This document shows positions 6,739 through 13,170 of a stretch of 16,186 nucleotides of DNA, in pieces (the stretch's first letter is position 1; every line of letters begins with the position of its first letter). The notes below the pieces were generated by a model, which saw only the letters and a list, made by a program, of their open reading frames with translations, had not been told where the DNA came from and searched no databases. The position numbers and the translations under genes were made by a program. The DNA comes from Clostridiales bacterium UBA6388 (GTDB taxonomy: Bacteria > Bacillota > Clostridia > Oscillospirales > Oscillospiraceae): positions 4,878 to 21,063 of the forward strand of contig DJQK01000006.1 of assembly GCA_002437575.1 (NCBI GenBank), read 5' to 3'.

Positions 6739-7206
6739 ATGGAACCGATTTTGATCAGCGCGTGCCTGCTCGGCACATCGTGCCGCTACGATGGCGGCAG
6801 CAAGCCTGTTTTGTCCGTCGAGGCGCTCATGGGGCGCTATCAGCTGGTGCCGGTCTGTCCCGAGCAGCTGGGCGGGCTCCCCACGCCCCGCGAGCCGTCT
6901 GAGCGGCAGGGAGATCGCGTCGTGATGAAGTCCGGCGCCGATGTCACCGCACAGTACCAAAGAGGCGCGGAGCAGGCGCTGCATCTGGCGCGCGTCTTCG
7001 GCTGCAAGAAGGCCGTTTTGAAAGAAAGAAGCCCCAGCTGCGGCGCAGGCGAAATCTACGACGGCACGTTTTCAGGAAAGCTCACCGCCGGAGATGGCGT
7101 GACAGCGGCGCTTCTCAAGGCAAATGGGATCGAGGTTTTCGGAGAAAGCGAAATTGAGACGCTTCTGGAGGAAGATCTGGCCGGTGAAGAACCGGGGCTT
7201 TTTTGA
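6739..7206 (+). CDS. DUF523 family protein (2-thiouracil desulfidase TudS-like)
   Basis: The 155-residue product carries the family's conserved blocks: [15 protein letters not shown] (6-20), [16 protein letters not shown] (38-53), KERSPSCG (95-102) and a C-terminal [20 protein letters not shown]. Cys residues are at 9, 15, 40, 89 and 101. Characterised members of DUF523 are iron-sulfur desulfidases that remove sulfur from thiouracil-type bases, held by three conserved Cys. C9, C40 and C101 are the likely equivalents here, which is inference. Pairing with a Nudix enzyme suggests salvage or cleansing of modified bases. The start abuts the Nudix stop with GGAGAAAGGA upstream. Its last codons encode part of a terminator hairpin. 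Confidence 0.88.
   Translation: MEPILISACLLGTSCRYDGGSKPVLSVEALMGRYQLVPVCPEQLGGLPTPREPSERQGDRVVMKSGADVTAQYQRGAEQALHLARVFGCKKAVLKERSPSCGAGEIYDGTFSGKLTAGDGVTAALLKANGIEVFGESEIETLLEEDLAGEEPGLF
7181..7204 (+). terminator. intrinsic terminator overlapping the end of the DUF523 gene
   Basis: CCGGT (7181-7185) and ACCGG (7191-7195) form a stem, followed by GGC and six T (7199-7204). The T run includes the first base of the TGA stop, so the hairpin lies inside the coding sequence (codons for AGEEPGLF). The stem is short, so efficiency may be moderate; repeat copy C downstream adds more hairpins. Confidence 0.6.
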
Positions 7207-7221
7207 ATTTTGACCCGCTTT

Positions 7222-7637
7222 CTGGCCGTGGCGGGATTTGTTTCCGCCGTGCGCGGCGGGGTGCTTTTGGGCGACTTCCTGGCCGTGGCCCAGAGGGCCA
7301 TTTTGGTTCTGGCAGAGACCTGCCAGACTGCTTTTTTCGACCCCATTCTTCTTAGCTGCGCAAAGAAGAGTGGTGTCGAGCCGCCAAGAAGAAGTTGCTT
7401 AGGAGCTGCTGCGCTGCGGCGCAGCTCCAACAAAAGGGCCGCGGCCCTTTTGAAATCCTGGGGGTTCTAGGTTTTTAGAACAGTTCTAATTGGGAGTGCT
7501 TACGAGTATCGTGAGCACTCTCGTTTTCTATTTGAGGCAGTGCCGGTTTGAAGCTTTTGCAGAATCTTTGTGCCGAGCAGCAGATTTTCGGTCTTGTTCC
7601 GGCGAAGAGCAAATTTCCTCTGGAAATTTCTCTTCGC
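7222..7637 (+). repeat. structured intergenic repeat element, copy C
   Basis: Same orientation as copy A. It begins with a partial duplicate of the H1 lead-in (CTGGCCGTGG, 7222) and a CCGCCG/CGGCGG hairpin (7244-7259) also seen in A. Then come H1 TGGCCC/GGGCCA (7286-7300, then TTTT), H2 CTGGCAG/CTGCCAG (about 7309-7326), H3 (7338-7378, identical to A and B), H4 GCTGCGC/GCGCAGC, H5 (7431-7452), H6 (7492-7522) and H7 (7602-7637). H7 has a different sequence from the other copies (GCGAAGAG, bulged C7610, AAATTTCC, TCT loop) but the same shape. The stretch between H6 and H7 is diverged from A, B and D. Confidence 0.85.
7286..7304 (+). terminator. H1 hairpin of copy C, terminator-like
   Basis: TGGCCC (7286-7291), AGA loop, GGGCCA (7295-7300), then TTTT. 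It lies about 80 nt after the DUF523 stop and would catch read-through from the Nudix-DUF523 operon. Confidence 0.45.
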
Positions 7638-7667
7638 TGGGAGGCGCTGTAGTGTATGGGAGTCTTC

Positions 7668-8100
7668 CCCTCACCAACACAGCTTCCTCACAAGGACTTT
7701 TGCAGAGCAAAAGTGCCTTGTGACGGCCAAAGACTGATAGTTTGCTGCTCGGCATGAAGATCGTTGAAAATTGAACAAAATCGAACGCAATTGCAAAACA
7801 GAAAGAGAGTGCCTACGTAACCGTAAGCACTCTCCGATTTTCTCTGCACGAATAATCGGGAACTCCTAGGATTTCAAAAGGGCCGCGGCCCTTTTGTTGA
7901 AGCTGCGCCTCAGCGCAGCTATCCCCGGCAACTTCTTCGCGGCGGCTCGACACCGCGCTTCTTTTCGCAGATAAGAAGCGTTCCGATAGCCGTTGGCAGC
8001 TTTGCTGCCTTACGGATATGGGATGCAGGGCTGGGGTCGAAAAAAGCAGGCTGGCAGGTCTCTGCCAGAACCAAAATGGCCCTCTGGGCCACGGCCAGGC
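7668..8100 (-). repeat. structured intergenic repeat element, copy D (inverted relative to C)
   Basis: Read on the minus strand: H1 TGGCCC/GGGCCA (8077-8091) with TTTT; H2 CTGGCAG/CTGCCAG (about 8051-8068); H3 (7948-8039), enlarged by an extra block of about 50 nt with its own hairpin (7986-8019, GGCAGC/GCTGCC core) and with a G-C replacing a T-A pair in its inner stem; H4 GCTGCGC/GCGCAGC with loop TGAG; H5 (7875-7896); H6 (7805-7834); H7 (7688-7723), same sequence as A and B. About 20 nt beyond H7 match copy B. It starts 17 nt after the glmS stop and faces copy C at the H7 end, with about 30-50 nt between them. Confidence 0.85.
8073..8091 (-). terminator. glmS: H1 hairpin of copy D, probable glmS terminator
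   Basis: On the minus strand TGGCCC, AGA loop, GGGCCA and TTTT follow the glmS stop (8117) by about 25 nt. No other terminator separates glmS from the repeat, so the repeat apparently supplies transcription termination. Confidence 0.6.
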
Positions 8101-8116
8101 AGTCGGTCGAAAACCG

Positions 8117-9958
8117 TTATTCAACCGTAACGCTCTTTGCCAGATTCCTCGGCTTATCGATATCGCAGCCTCTTTGCAGCGCGACATAATACGCGAACAG
8201 CTGTAAGCTCACCACGCCGAGCGACGGCAGGAACATGAGGTCTGCATCGGGGACGGTCAGAAGCGCGTCGACGCGCTTTTCCATCTCCTCTTTGCCGCTT
8301 TCGGTCGTGAGCGCGAGAACGCTTGCGCCTCTGGCCTTGACCTCGATGACGTTGCTCATCGCCTTTTCAAACAGCGGCCCATAAAGCCCCAGCGCAATGA
8401 CAAGCGTGCCGTCTTCGATAAGGGAGATCGTGCCGTGCTTGAGCTCGCCGGAGGCGTAGGCCTCGGAGTGGATGTAGGAAATTTCCTTGAGCTTGAGAGA
8501 GCCCTCGAGCCCCAGCGCATAGTCCAAATTCCGGCCGATGAAGAACACAGAGTCATGGTTAAAATACTGCGAGGCGAAGAACTGGATCTTTTCGCGGTCC
8601 TGCAGGACCGTCTCGATCTTCTCCGGGAGCATCAAAAGCTCGGCGACCAGGCGCTTATGCTCCGCTTCGTCGATCTTTTCAAGCTCGGTCGCCATATAGA
8701 TGGCCAGCATATCGACCACAGCCAGCTGCGTGGAGTACGCCTTCGTCGTCGCGACGGCAATTTCGGGGCCTGCCCAAGTGTAAAGCACATCGTCCGACTC
8801 GCGCGCGATGGAGCTTCCGACCACGTTGACGATGGAAAGAATTCTTGCGCCTCTGGCCTTTGCCTCGCGAAGAGCGGCCATCGTGTCGAGCGTCTCGCCC
8901 GACTGGCTGATGACGATGGCAAGCGTGTGCTCATCCACGATGGGATCACAGTACCGGAATTCCGAGGCCAGCACCGCCGAAACCGGGATGCGCGTGAGCT
9001 TTTCGATCGTATATTTGCCGATCACCCCCACGTGGTACGAAGAGCCGCAGGCGATGATCATGATGCGGCTGATGTTTTCGATCGCCTCGCGGCCAAGAAC
9101 GAGGTCGCCAAAATCGATCTTCCCATCTTTGATGCGGGGCGTGATGGCCCTTCGGAGCGCTTCGGGCTGTTCCATGATCTCCTTGAGCATGAAGTGCGGG
9201 TAGCCGCCCTTTTCCGCCGCGGAGATCTCCCAGTCGATATGATGGTGCTCTTTTTCGATCGGCAGCTCCATCGCGTTAAAGACCTGGATGCTCTCGCGCG
9301 TCAGAACGGCGACCTCGCCGTCTTCCATGTAGGAAACGTCTCGGGTGTACTTGACGAGCGCGGTCACGTCGGAGGCAATAAAATTGCAGCCGTCTCCATA
9401 GCCGAGCAGCAGCGGCGCGTCCTTTCTCGCCGCATACAGCCGGTCGGGATCGTCCGCGCAGAGAATGCCGAGCGCGTAGGCCCCTTCGATGCGGTGCAGC
9501 ACCATGTAGATGGCGTCCTGCATCGAGTGCACCTCGTCAAGACCCAGGCAGTATTCCAGCAGCTGCGCGACGACCTCGCTGTCGGTCTGCGACGCGAACC
9601 GCACGCCCTTGTCCTCGAGAAATTCCCGGATCTCCAGATAGTTTTCGATGATCCCGTTGTGTACCAGCGCGACCTTGCCGTTCTGGGACACATGGGGGTG
9701 GGAGTTGATATCATTGGGTTCTCCGTGCGTGGCCCAGCGGGTATGACCGATGCCGGCGGTGCCGGGCATGAGCTTGCCGTGGCCCGTCTTTTCCACGAGA
9801 TTGACGAGCCGTCCCTTGCACTTTGCAACGTCCAGCACGCCGTTTTCCGCCACGCAGATACCGGCCGAGTCATATCCCCGGTACTCCAGCCGCTCGAGCC
9901 CTTCGAGCAGAATGGGCGCGGCCTGTTCTTTTCCGATGTATCCAACGATTCCACACAT
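8117..9958 (-). CDS. glmS: glutamine--fructose-6-phosphate aminotransferase (isomerizing), GlmS
   Basis: The enzyme makes glucosamine-6-phosphate from fructose-6-phosphate and glutamine, the first step to UDP-GlcNAc for peptidoglycan. The 613-residue product is full length. The N-terminal glutaminase domain (1 to about 220) starts MCGIVGYIG with nucleophile Cys2 and contains GHTRWATHGEPNDINSHPH. Two SIS sugar-isomerase domains follow (about 285-420 and 455-590) with CGSSYHVG and ISQSGETLDT in the first. The C terminus DKPRNLAKSVTVE is the family signature tail. The ATG at 9958 follows CAGGAGGAAC. Expression is predicted to be controlled by the glmS ribozyme in the leader (10011-10154), giving product feedback. 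Repeat copy D begins just after the stop and seems to provide the terminator. Confidence 0.97.
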   Translation of the reverse strand: MCGIVGYIGKEQAAPILLEGLERLEYRGYDSAGICVAENGVLDVAKCKGRLVNLVEKTGHGKLMPGTAGIGHTRWATHGEPNDINSHPHVSQNGKVALVHNGIIENYLEIREFLEDKGVRFASQTDSEVVAQLLEYCLGLDEVHSMQDAIYMVLHRIEGAYALGILCADDPDRLYAARKDAPLLLGYGDGCNFIASDVTALVKYTRDVSYMEDGEVAVLTRESIQVFNAMELPIEKEHHHIDWEISAAEKGGYPHFMLKEIMEQPEALRRAITPRIKDGKIDFGDLVLGREAIENISRIMIIACGSSYHVGVIGKYTIEKLTRIPVSAVLASEFRYCDPIVDEHTLAIVISQSGETLDTMAALREAKARGARILSIVNVVGSSIARESDDVLYTWAGPEIAVATTKAYSTQLAVVDMLAIYMATELEKIDEAEHKRLVAELLMLPEKIETVLQDREKIQFFASQYFNHDSVFFIGRNLDYALGLEGSLKLKEISYIHSEAYASGELKHGTISLIEDGTLVIALGLYGPLFEKAMSNVIEVKARGASVLALTTESGKEEMEKRVDALLTVPDADLMFLPSLGVVSLQLFAYYVALQRGCDIDKPRNLAKSVTVE

Positions 9959-10010
9959 ATTTTTGTTCCTCCTGAGATAAGTTCAGGACAAACTCGCAGG
10001 GGATTTGCCT

Positions 10011-10154
10011 GCTTCCTGTTCGCGGCCCCTCTGTTTTGCAGTTGCCTGCATATTTCTGACCGCGTCACGCGCACAGGGCGGCACGGAAACGCATCCGCCG
10101 AATTTTCGATCACGTTTCCCCTCGTTATCCTGCCATCTGGCAGGCGCTGGCGCT
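10011..10154 (-). ncRNA. glmS ribozyme: glmS ribozyme (glucosamine-6-phosphate-activated self-cleaving riboswitch)
   Basis: On the minus strand the cleavage-site motif A/GCGCCAG is present, with the cut predicted between 10154 and 10153. Next come P1 CCTGCC/GGCAGG with a 4-nt loop, the conserved AACGAGG, then a GGAAACG/CGTTTCC stem enclosing ATCGAAAATTCGGCGGATG, which matches the conserved catalytic core seen in known glmS ribozymes. Downstream are CGCG/CGCG and GCAG/CTGC hairpins and a CAGAGGGGCCGCGAACAGG-like closing segment. It sits between the -10 at 10201 and the glmS start. Known members cleave on binding glucosamine-6-phosphate, exposing the mRNA to decay. The 3' limit is approximate. 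Confidence 0.93.
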
Positions 10155-10172
10155 TTGTGATGGCTGAGCCAT
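10125..10172 (-). CDS. possible 15-codon upstream ORF overlapping the glmS ribozyme
   Basis: An AAAGGAGG site (10175-10182) is followed by CT and an ATG at 10172. The frame encodes MAQPSQSASACQMAG and stops with TAA at 10125, running through the ribozyme cleavage site and P1. The SD-to-ATG distance (2 nt) is shorter than usual, so translation may be poor or absent. If translated, ribosomes would interfere with ribozyme folding. The purine-rich site could also be chance. Confidence 0.3.
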   Translation of the reverse strand: MAQPSQSASACQMAG

Positions 10173-10200
10173 AGCCTCCTTTCTCTTCTGCGATGGTAAC

Positions 10201-10206
10201 ATTATA
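10201..10206 (-). promoter_or_regulatory. -10 element of the glmS promoter
   Basis: Minus-strand TATAAT, about 47 nt upstream of the ribozyme cleavage site. No good -35 is present at 16-18 bp (best hexamers match only two or three positions). The assignment rests on the -10 and its position between a terminator and the ribozyme. Confidence 0.5.
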
Positions 10207-10255
10207 TTACAAAGTGATGAAAAATGCTACTGATTTTTTCCCGCGCACAAAACGC

Positions 10256-10289
10256 AAGGGTATGCACCGGTTTGGTGCATACCCTTTTT
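10256..10289 (-). terminator. terminator hairpin after the CmpB-like gene
   Basis: A perfect 13-bp stem (AAGGGTATGCACC with its complement, five-base loop) lies 19 nt after the stop of the minus-strand gene ending at 10305. The minus-strand T tract is interrupted (TTGCGTTTTG), while the plus strand has TTTTT, so it may be bidirectional. It insulates the glmS promoter from upstream transcription. Confidence 0.75.
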
Positions 10290-10304
10290 CGCGGTAATTT
10301 TCTC

Positions 10305-11183
10305 TTACCCCGCCTTTCCGGCGTTTTTCAATTCCTTTGCGCGGGCGCGGACCTTCGCCATATTTTCGCGCAGGCCGTCGAGCACCTCGTTGTTGCGTGT
10401 GAGCCTCAGGTGTGGGAAGCTGTTGATCGTGCGGCGCTGCTGCGCGTTCAGGCGCATCTGCAGCTTTGCATAGAAGCGGTCGCGTTCTTCTTCGGCATCG
10501 CGGCGCACACGTTCGCGCTCCTCCTCGCTCTGTTCGACTGCCGCCTGAAGCTTGGTATGCTCTTCCTCGCTCAGCTCGCGCAGCCGTTCGCGGCCCTCTT
10601 CGGCATCGGTGTGAAGTCTTGCTTCCAGTTCTTTACGCTTCTGCTGCAATAGCACGGCGTACTCGGCAAAGACCGCGTGCGTGCCCAGAAGCCCCTTGAC
10701 CGTCACGATGAGGTCGGATACAACGCCCACGAGCAAAATCGCGCAGACCCAGGAAAGCGCCGTATCCGTCAGCCGGTCGGTCAGGCGCTTGACCCATGGG
10801 TGCAAAAACAAAACGAGCACCACCGAAAACGCGCCGAAGACTACCGCTCCGATGAGGCAGACACGGCCTCCGATGTTGAACTTTCGCTTCGAGTAATCCC
10901 ACCACCGCGCGTGAAAGAGCTTTTCCATCCCCCACGACGTGAGATACTCCAGCGAGCACGTCAGCACCGCGCCGGCAAAAAACAGCAGCACGGGGTTTTG
11001 GATCTTCCCCAGCACCAGCAGCACCAGAACCGCGCCCGTTCCGTAGATCGGGCAGTAGGGGCCGTTCAGAAAGCCGCGGTTGATGAGCTTTCTATGCCCG
11101 ATGGAGCAGATCGTGCTCTCATAGACCCAGCCGATGAAGCTGTAGATCATGAGCCACAGGAACCACGTTTCGAGTGTTTTCAT
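10305..11183 (-). CDS. CmpB-type membrane protein (putative ABC-transporter type IV family) with coiled-coil tail
   Basis: The 292-residue product has the family's N-terminal signature: IYSFIGWVYES (13-23), then RGFLNGPYCPIYGTGA (36-51) and WWDYSKRKFNIGGRVCL (94-110). About five membrane segments are visible (roughly 8-23, 46-60, 63-80, 107-128, 143-162). From about residue 175 to 250 comes a highly charged Glu/Arg stretch (EEGRERLRELSEEEHTKL, EEERDRF) expected to form a cytoplasmic coiled coil. Despite the family name, transport has not been established. The ATG at 11183 has AAGGATGAG upstream. It lies 15 nt after a DUF308 membrane-protein gene, so the two are probably one operon. A strong hairpin follows. 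Confidence 0.85.
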   Translation of the reverse strand: MKTLETWFLWLMIYSFIGWVYESTICSIGHRKLINRGFLNGPYCPIYGTGAVLVLLVLGKIQNPVLLFFAGAVLTCSLEYLTSWGMEKLFHARWWDYSKRKFNIGGRVCLIGAVVFGAFSVVLVLFLHPWVKRLTDRLTDTALSWVCAILLVGVVSDLIVTVKGLLGTHAVFAEYAVLLQQKRKELEARLHTDAEEGRERLRELSEEEHTKLQAAVEQSEEERERVRRDAEEERDRFYAKLQMRLNAQQRRTINSFPHLRLTRNNEVLDGLRENMAKVRARAKELKNAGKAG

Positions 11184-11198
11184 CGTCTCATCCTTTCC

Positions 11199-11792
11199 TC
11201 AGTTGTCAATATCCACATACGTCTCGTCGATGCCGTCGGGTCTCTGGTTGCGGACGATCTTCACGCACAGCCACGCGACGCACATATTGAGAATGCCGTC
11301 CAAAATCAGCGAAATGCCCATCAGCACCATCAACGCCCGCACCGCCTCCGAAGGCCGGATGACCAGAAGAAGCCCGATGACGCACGTAAAAATCGCCAGC
11401 GCCAGCACCAGCCACCAGCGCTCGATGCCGAAGCGTCTGGCGTCCAGCGCGATCTGAATTTTGAACAGGCCGTCGGCCAGCACCGGAATGCCGAAGACGA
11501 CACACAAAAAGCGCATCGTGTCGTTTGGCCGGGCCAGCGTCACAATACCGAGCGCGAGCAGAAGAATGCCGAACGCGAGGTCATACTGGAAGGCCAGCCG
11601 GAACAGATCCTTTGAAAAATAGCCCACGAGCTTGACGGCGCCAAAGATGATCATGCCGATACCCAGAAGCCGCCCGAGCCAGACGGCGGATGTCCCCGGC
11701 GCGGCGATGAGCACGACGCCCAGCACGCAAAACAGAGCAGAAATGACAAAATACCCGATCTTTGCCGTCTTCATCGGCACAACAGAGCGCAT
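11199..11792 (-). CDS. HdeD/DUF308 family membrane protein
   Basis: The 197-residue product has six predicted hydrophobic segments (about 11-31, 36-56, 66-86, 91-110, 124-144, 149-172), the repeated three-plus-three layout of the DUF308/HdeD family. Typical pieces are the VLIAAPGTSAVWLGRLLGIG and ILLLALGIVTLARPN stretches, with short Arg/Pro loops after helices 3 and 5. Family members are linked to acid or envelope stress, but no activity is known here. ATG 11792 is preferred over an internal ATG at residue 7 because AAAGGGGA lies upstream at good spacing. It is followed after 15 nt by the CmpB-like gene. The 150 bp upstream to the TetR gene contain a T6 tract after a weak CCGG stem but no clear promoter. 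Confidence 0.85.
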   Translation of the reverse strand: MRSVVPMKTAKIGYFVISALFCVLGVVLIAAPGTSAVWLGRLLGIGMIIFGAVKLVGYFSKDLFRLAFQYDLAFGILLLALGIVTLARPNDTMRFLCVVFGIPVLADGLFKIQIALDARRFGIERWWLVLALAIFTCVIGLLLVIRPSEAVRALMVLMGISLILDGILNMCVAWLCVKIVRNQRPDGIDETYVDIDN

Positions 11793-11942
11793 AAAATTTT
11801 CCCCTTTCGCGCAAACGCATTTCGTGTTTTCCTGCTTTGAATATACAGCAAGCCTTCTTTTCGCGCGATAGACACAAAAAACCGGTTGCCCGAAAGCCAG
11901 ACATCCGGCCCGATTTGTCCGAAAGTTGGACGCGCGCCAAAA

Positions 11943-12509
11943 TCAATCGTCCGGCTTGTTCCGGCAATTGGCCAGGATCAGCTCCGATACGCCCTTGTAG
12001 AGCTCCAGCACCCGCTGCATCTGCTCGCCCGCGTCCGGCTTCATGCCGCCGAGCATCCAGTCGATGCCGAGGCCGAAGAGCTGGCACTTGATGAACCGGT
12101 GCAGCACCTCGCGGTCGCGCTCGGAGATCTGCGTGTCGGGATAGGCCGATCGCAGGTACTGCTCGGTCATATAGGCGCAGAGCTTCATGACGCTCGCCTC
12201 GAACGTGTCGCGGCTGACGGAGTTATAGACGTGCATGATCGCGCGGCGGTTTTGCTGCGCGTAGTCGACGACGGCGCGAAACGCCTCTTCGATCTTATCC
12301 ACCGTCGGATACTGGGCCATCAGCTCGTTCGTCCGCTCGATGATGATCTCACCCAGCAGCGACGGAATGTCCTGAAAATGGTAGTAAAAGGAGTTGCGGT
12401 TGATGCCGCAGCGCTCGACGATGTCGCGTACAGAAATTTTGTTCAGCGGCTTTTCGTCCAGCAGCTCCAGAAACGCGGCCTTGATGGCCCGCTTGGTAAA
12501 GTTCGCCAC
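11943..12509 (-). CDS. TetR/AcrR-family transcriptional regulator
   Basis: The 188-residue product has an N-terminal TetR helix-turn-helix in residues 4-52: KRAIKAAFLELLDEKPLNKI, then ISVRDIVERCGINRNSFYYHF with the FYYHF hallmark, then DIPSLL. Residues 60-185 are the helical ligand and dimer domain, not assignable to a substrate. Translation starts with GTG at 12509 after GAAGGAGGA (9-nt spacing); no upstream ATG fits. A palindrome overlapping its own -10 (12552-12569) suggests autoregulation. The next genes downstream on the same strand are the DUF308 and CmpB-like membrane proteins, plausible targets, but this is inference. Confidence 0.9.
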   Translation of the reverse strand: MANFTKRAIKAAFLELLDEKPLNKISVRDIVERCGINRNSFYYHFQDIPSLLGEIIIERTNELMAQYPTVDKIEEAFRAVVDYAQQNRRAIMHVYNSVSRDTFEASVMKLCAYMTEQYLRSAYPDTQISERDREVLHRFIKCQLFGLGIDWMLGGMKPDAGEQMQRVLELYKGVSELILANCRNKPDD

Positions 12510-12551
12510 AGTGCAGTTCCTCCTTCAACGGCTTGGGGGAAGAGACCCTTT

Positions 12552-12585
12552 GGTCTATCATACCAGACCGCGCATTTTTTTGCAA
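12552..12585 (-). promoter_or_regulatory. TetR-gene promoter with candidate operator
   Basis: Minus strand: -35 TTGCAA (12580-12585), 17-bp spacer, -10 TATGAT (12557-12562). An inverted repeat GGTCT/AGACC with 8-bp centre (12552-12569) is centred on the -10, the expected position for self-repression by a TetR protein. Confidence 0.6.
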
Positions 12586-12601
12586 TCGCAGAAACTGGTA
12601 C

Positions 12602-12638
12602 AAAGCCGCGCGGCCGGGCGTTCCGACTGCGCGGCTTT
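12602..12638 (-). terminator. terminator after the pncB operon
   Basis: AAAGCCGCGC (12602-12611) pairs perfectly with GCGCGGCTTT (12629-12638) across a 17-nt loop, starting just past the stop at 12643. The T tract is short on both strands (three or four T), so strength is uncertain. Confidence 0.6.
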
Positions 12639-12642
12639 TGGA

Positions 12643-13170
12643 TCATCTTTTGTCCCACCTTGCGAGCCGCGCGGCAATGCGCGGCGTAATTTTTCCGAGC
12701 AGCCGGTCGTCGAGCCAGAAAACGAGGTTCCCACCGAGAAAAAGCCCTGTGAGCAAAGCCGCGCCCATTTCGGAAAATTCCTCGATCAGCGCGTCCAGCC
12801 GGAATACGAACAGCAGCAGCGCGTAGGCCGCCAGGATGCCGGCGTTAAAGAGCAGGAGCTTCCCCGCCCAGCACGCGGCAGGCGGCTTTTTCTCAAATTT
12901 CGGCCTGACGATCGGATAGTACCCCACGAACGTGAAAATGGCCGCGGCTTCCTTATCCGGCGCGAGAAGCAGGCTCAAGCTGGCGCTTGCCGCAAAAAAT
13001 ACCCAGCTCGTTTTTTCGCCGCACAGGATCAGAACCGGAACAATGGTCATGCTGGCCAGCAGCGGGCAGCAGTATGTCGATGCCGGGATGAGCGTTCCCA
13101 TCGCCATGATCGCGACGGCCAGTGCGCAAAGTACGCCGCACAGGGCCATATCGCGGCTTTTCCGGCGCAT
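12643..13170 (-). CDS. multi-pass membrane protein, ECF-transporter S-component-like (unknown substrate)
   Basis: The 175-residue product has about five or six hydrophobic segments. The N terminus (MALCGVLCALAVAIMAMG) has the Ala-rich first helix seen in substrate-binding S components of ECF vitamin transporters, and the length fits that group. No diagnostic motif allows a firm call, and it could be another Clostridia-specific membrane family. Its ATG overlaps the TGA of nicotinate phosphoribosyltransferase by one base (TGATG), with no independent strong RBS, implying translational coupling. By context a role in niacin or related precursor uptake is possible. A GC-rich hairpin follows. Confidence 0.55.
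   Translation of the reverse strand: MRRKSRDMALCGVLCALAVAIMAMGTLIPASTYCCPLLASMTIVPVLILCGEKTSWVFFAASASLSLLLAPDKEAAAIFTFVGYYPIVRPKFEKKPPAACWAGKLLLFNAGILAAYALLLFVFRLDALIEEFSEMGAALLTGLFLGGNLVFWLDDRLLGKITPRIAARLARWDKR

Noticed and set aside
5953..6984. N-terminal extension of the MsmX-like protein to 739 residues
   Set aside because: The extension crosses the promoter and the divergent Nudix gene and has no domain. The family N terminus begins at 5952.
8435..10174. 579-codon plus-strand frame opposite glmS
   Set aside because: Shadow of an unmistakable glmS on the minus strand; no domain recognised.
10256..10289. Hairpin as part of a riboswitch for glmS
   Set aside because: It lies upstream of the glmS -10 and just after the CmpB-like stop, so it reads as a terminator. 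The ribozyme is downstream.
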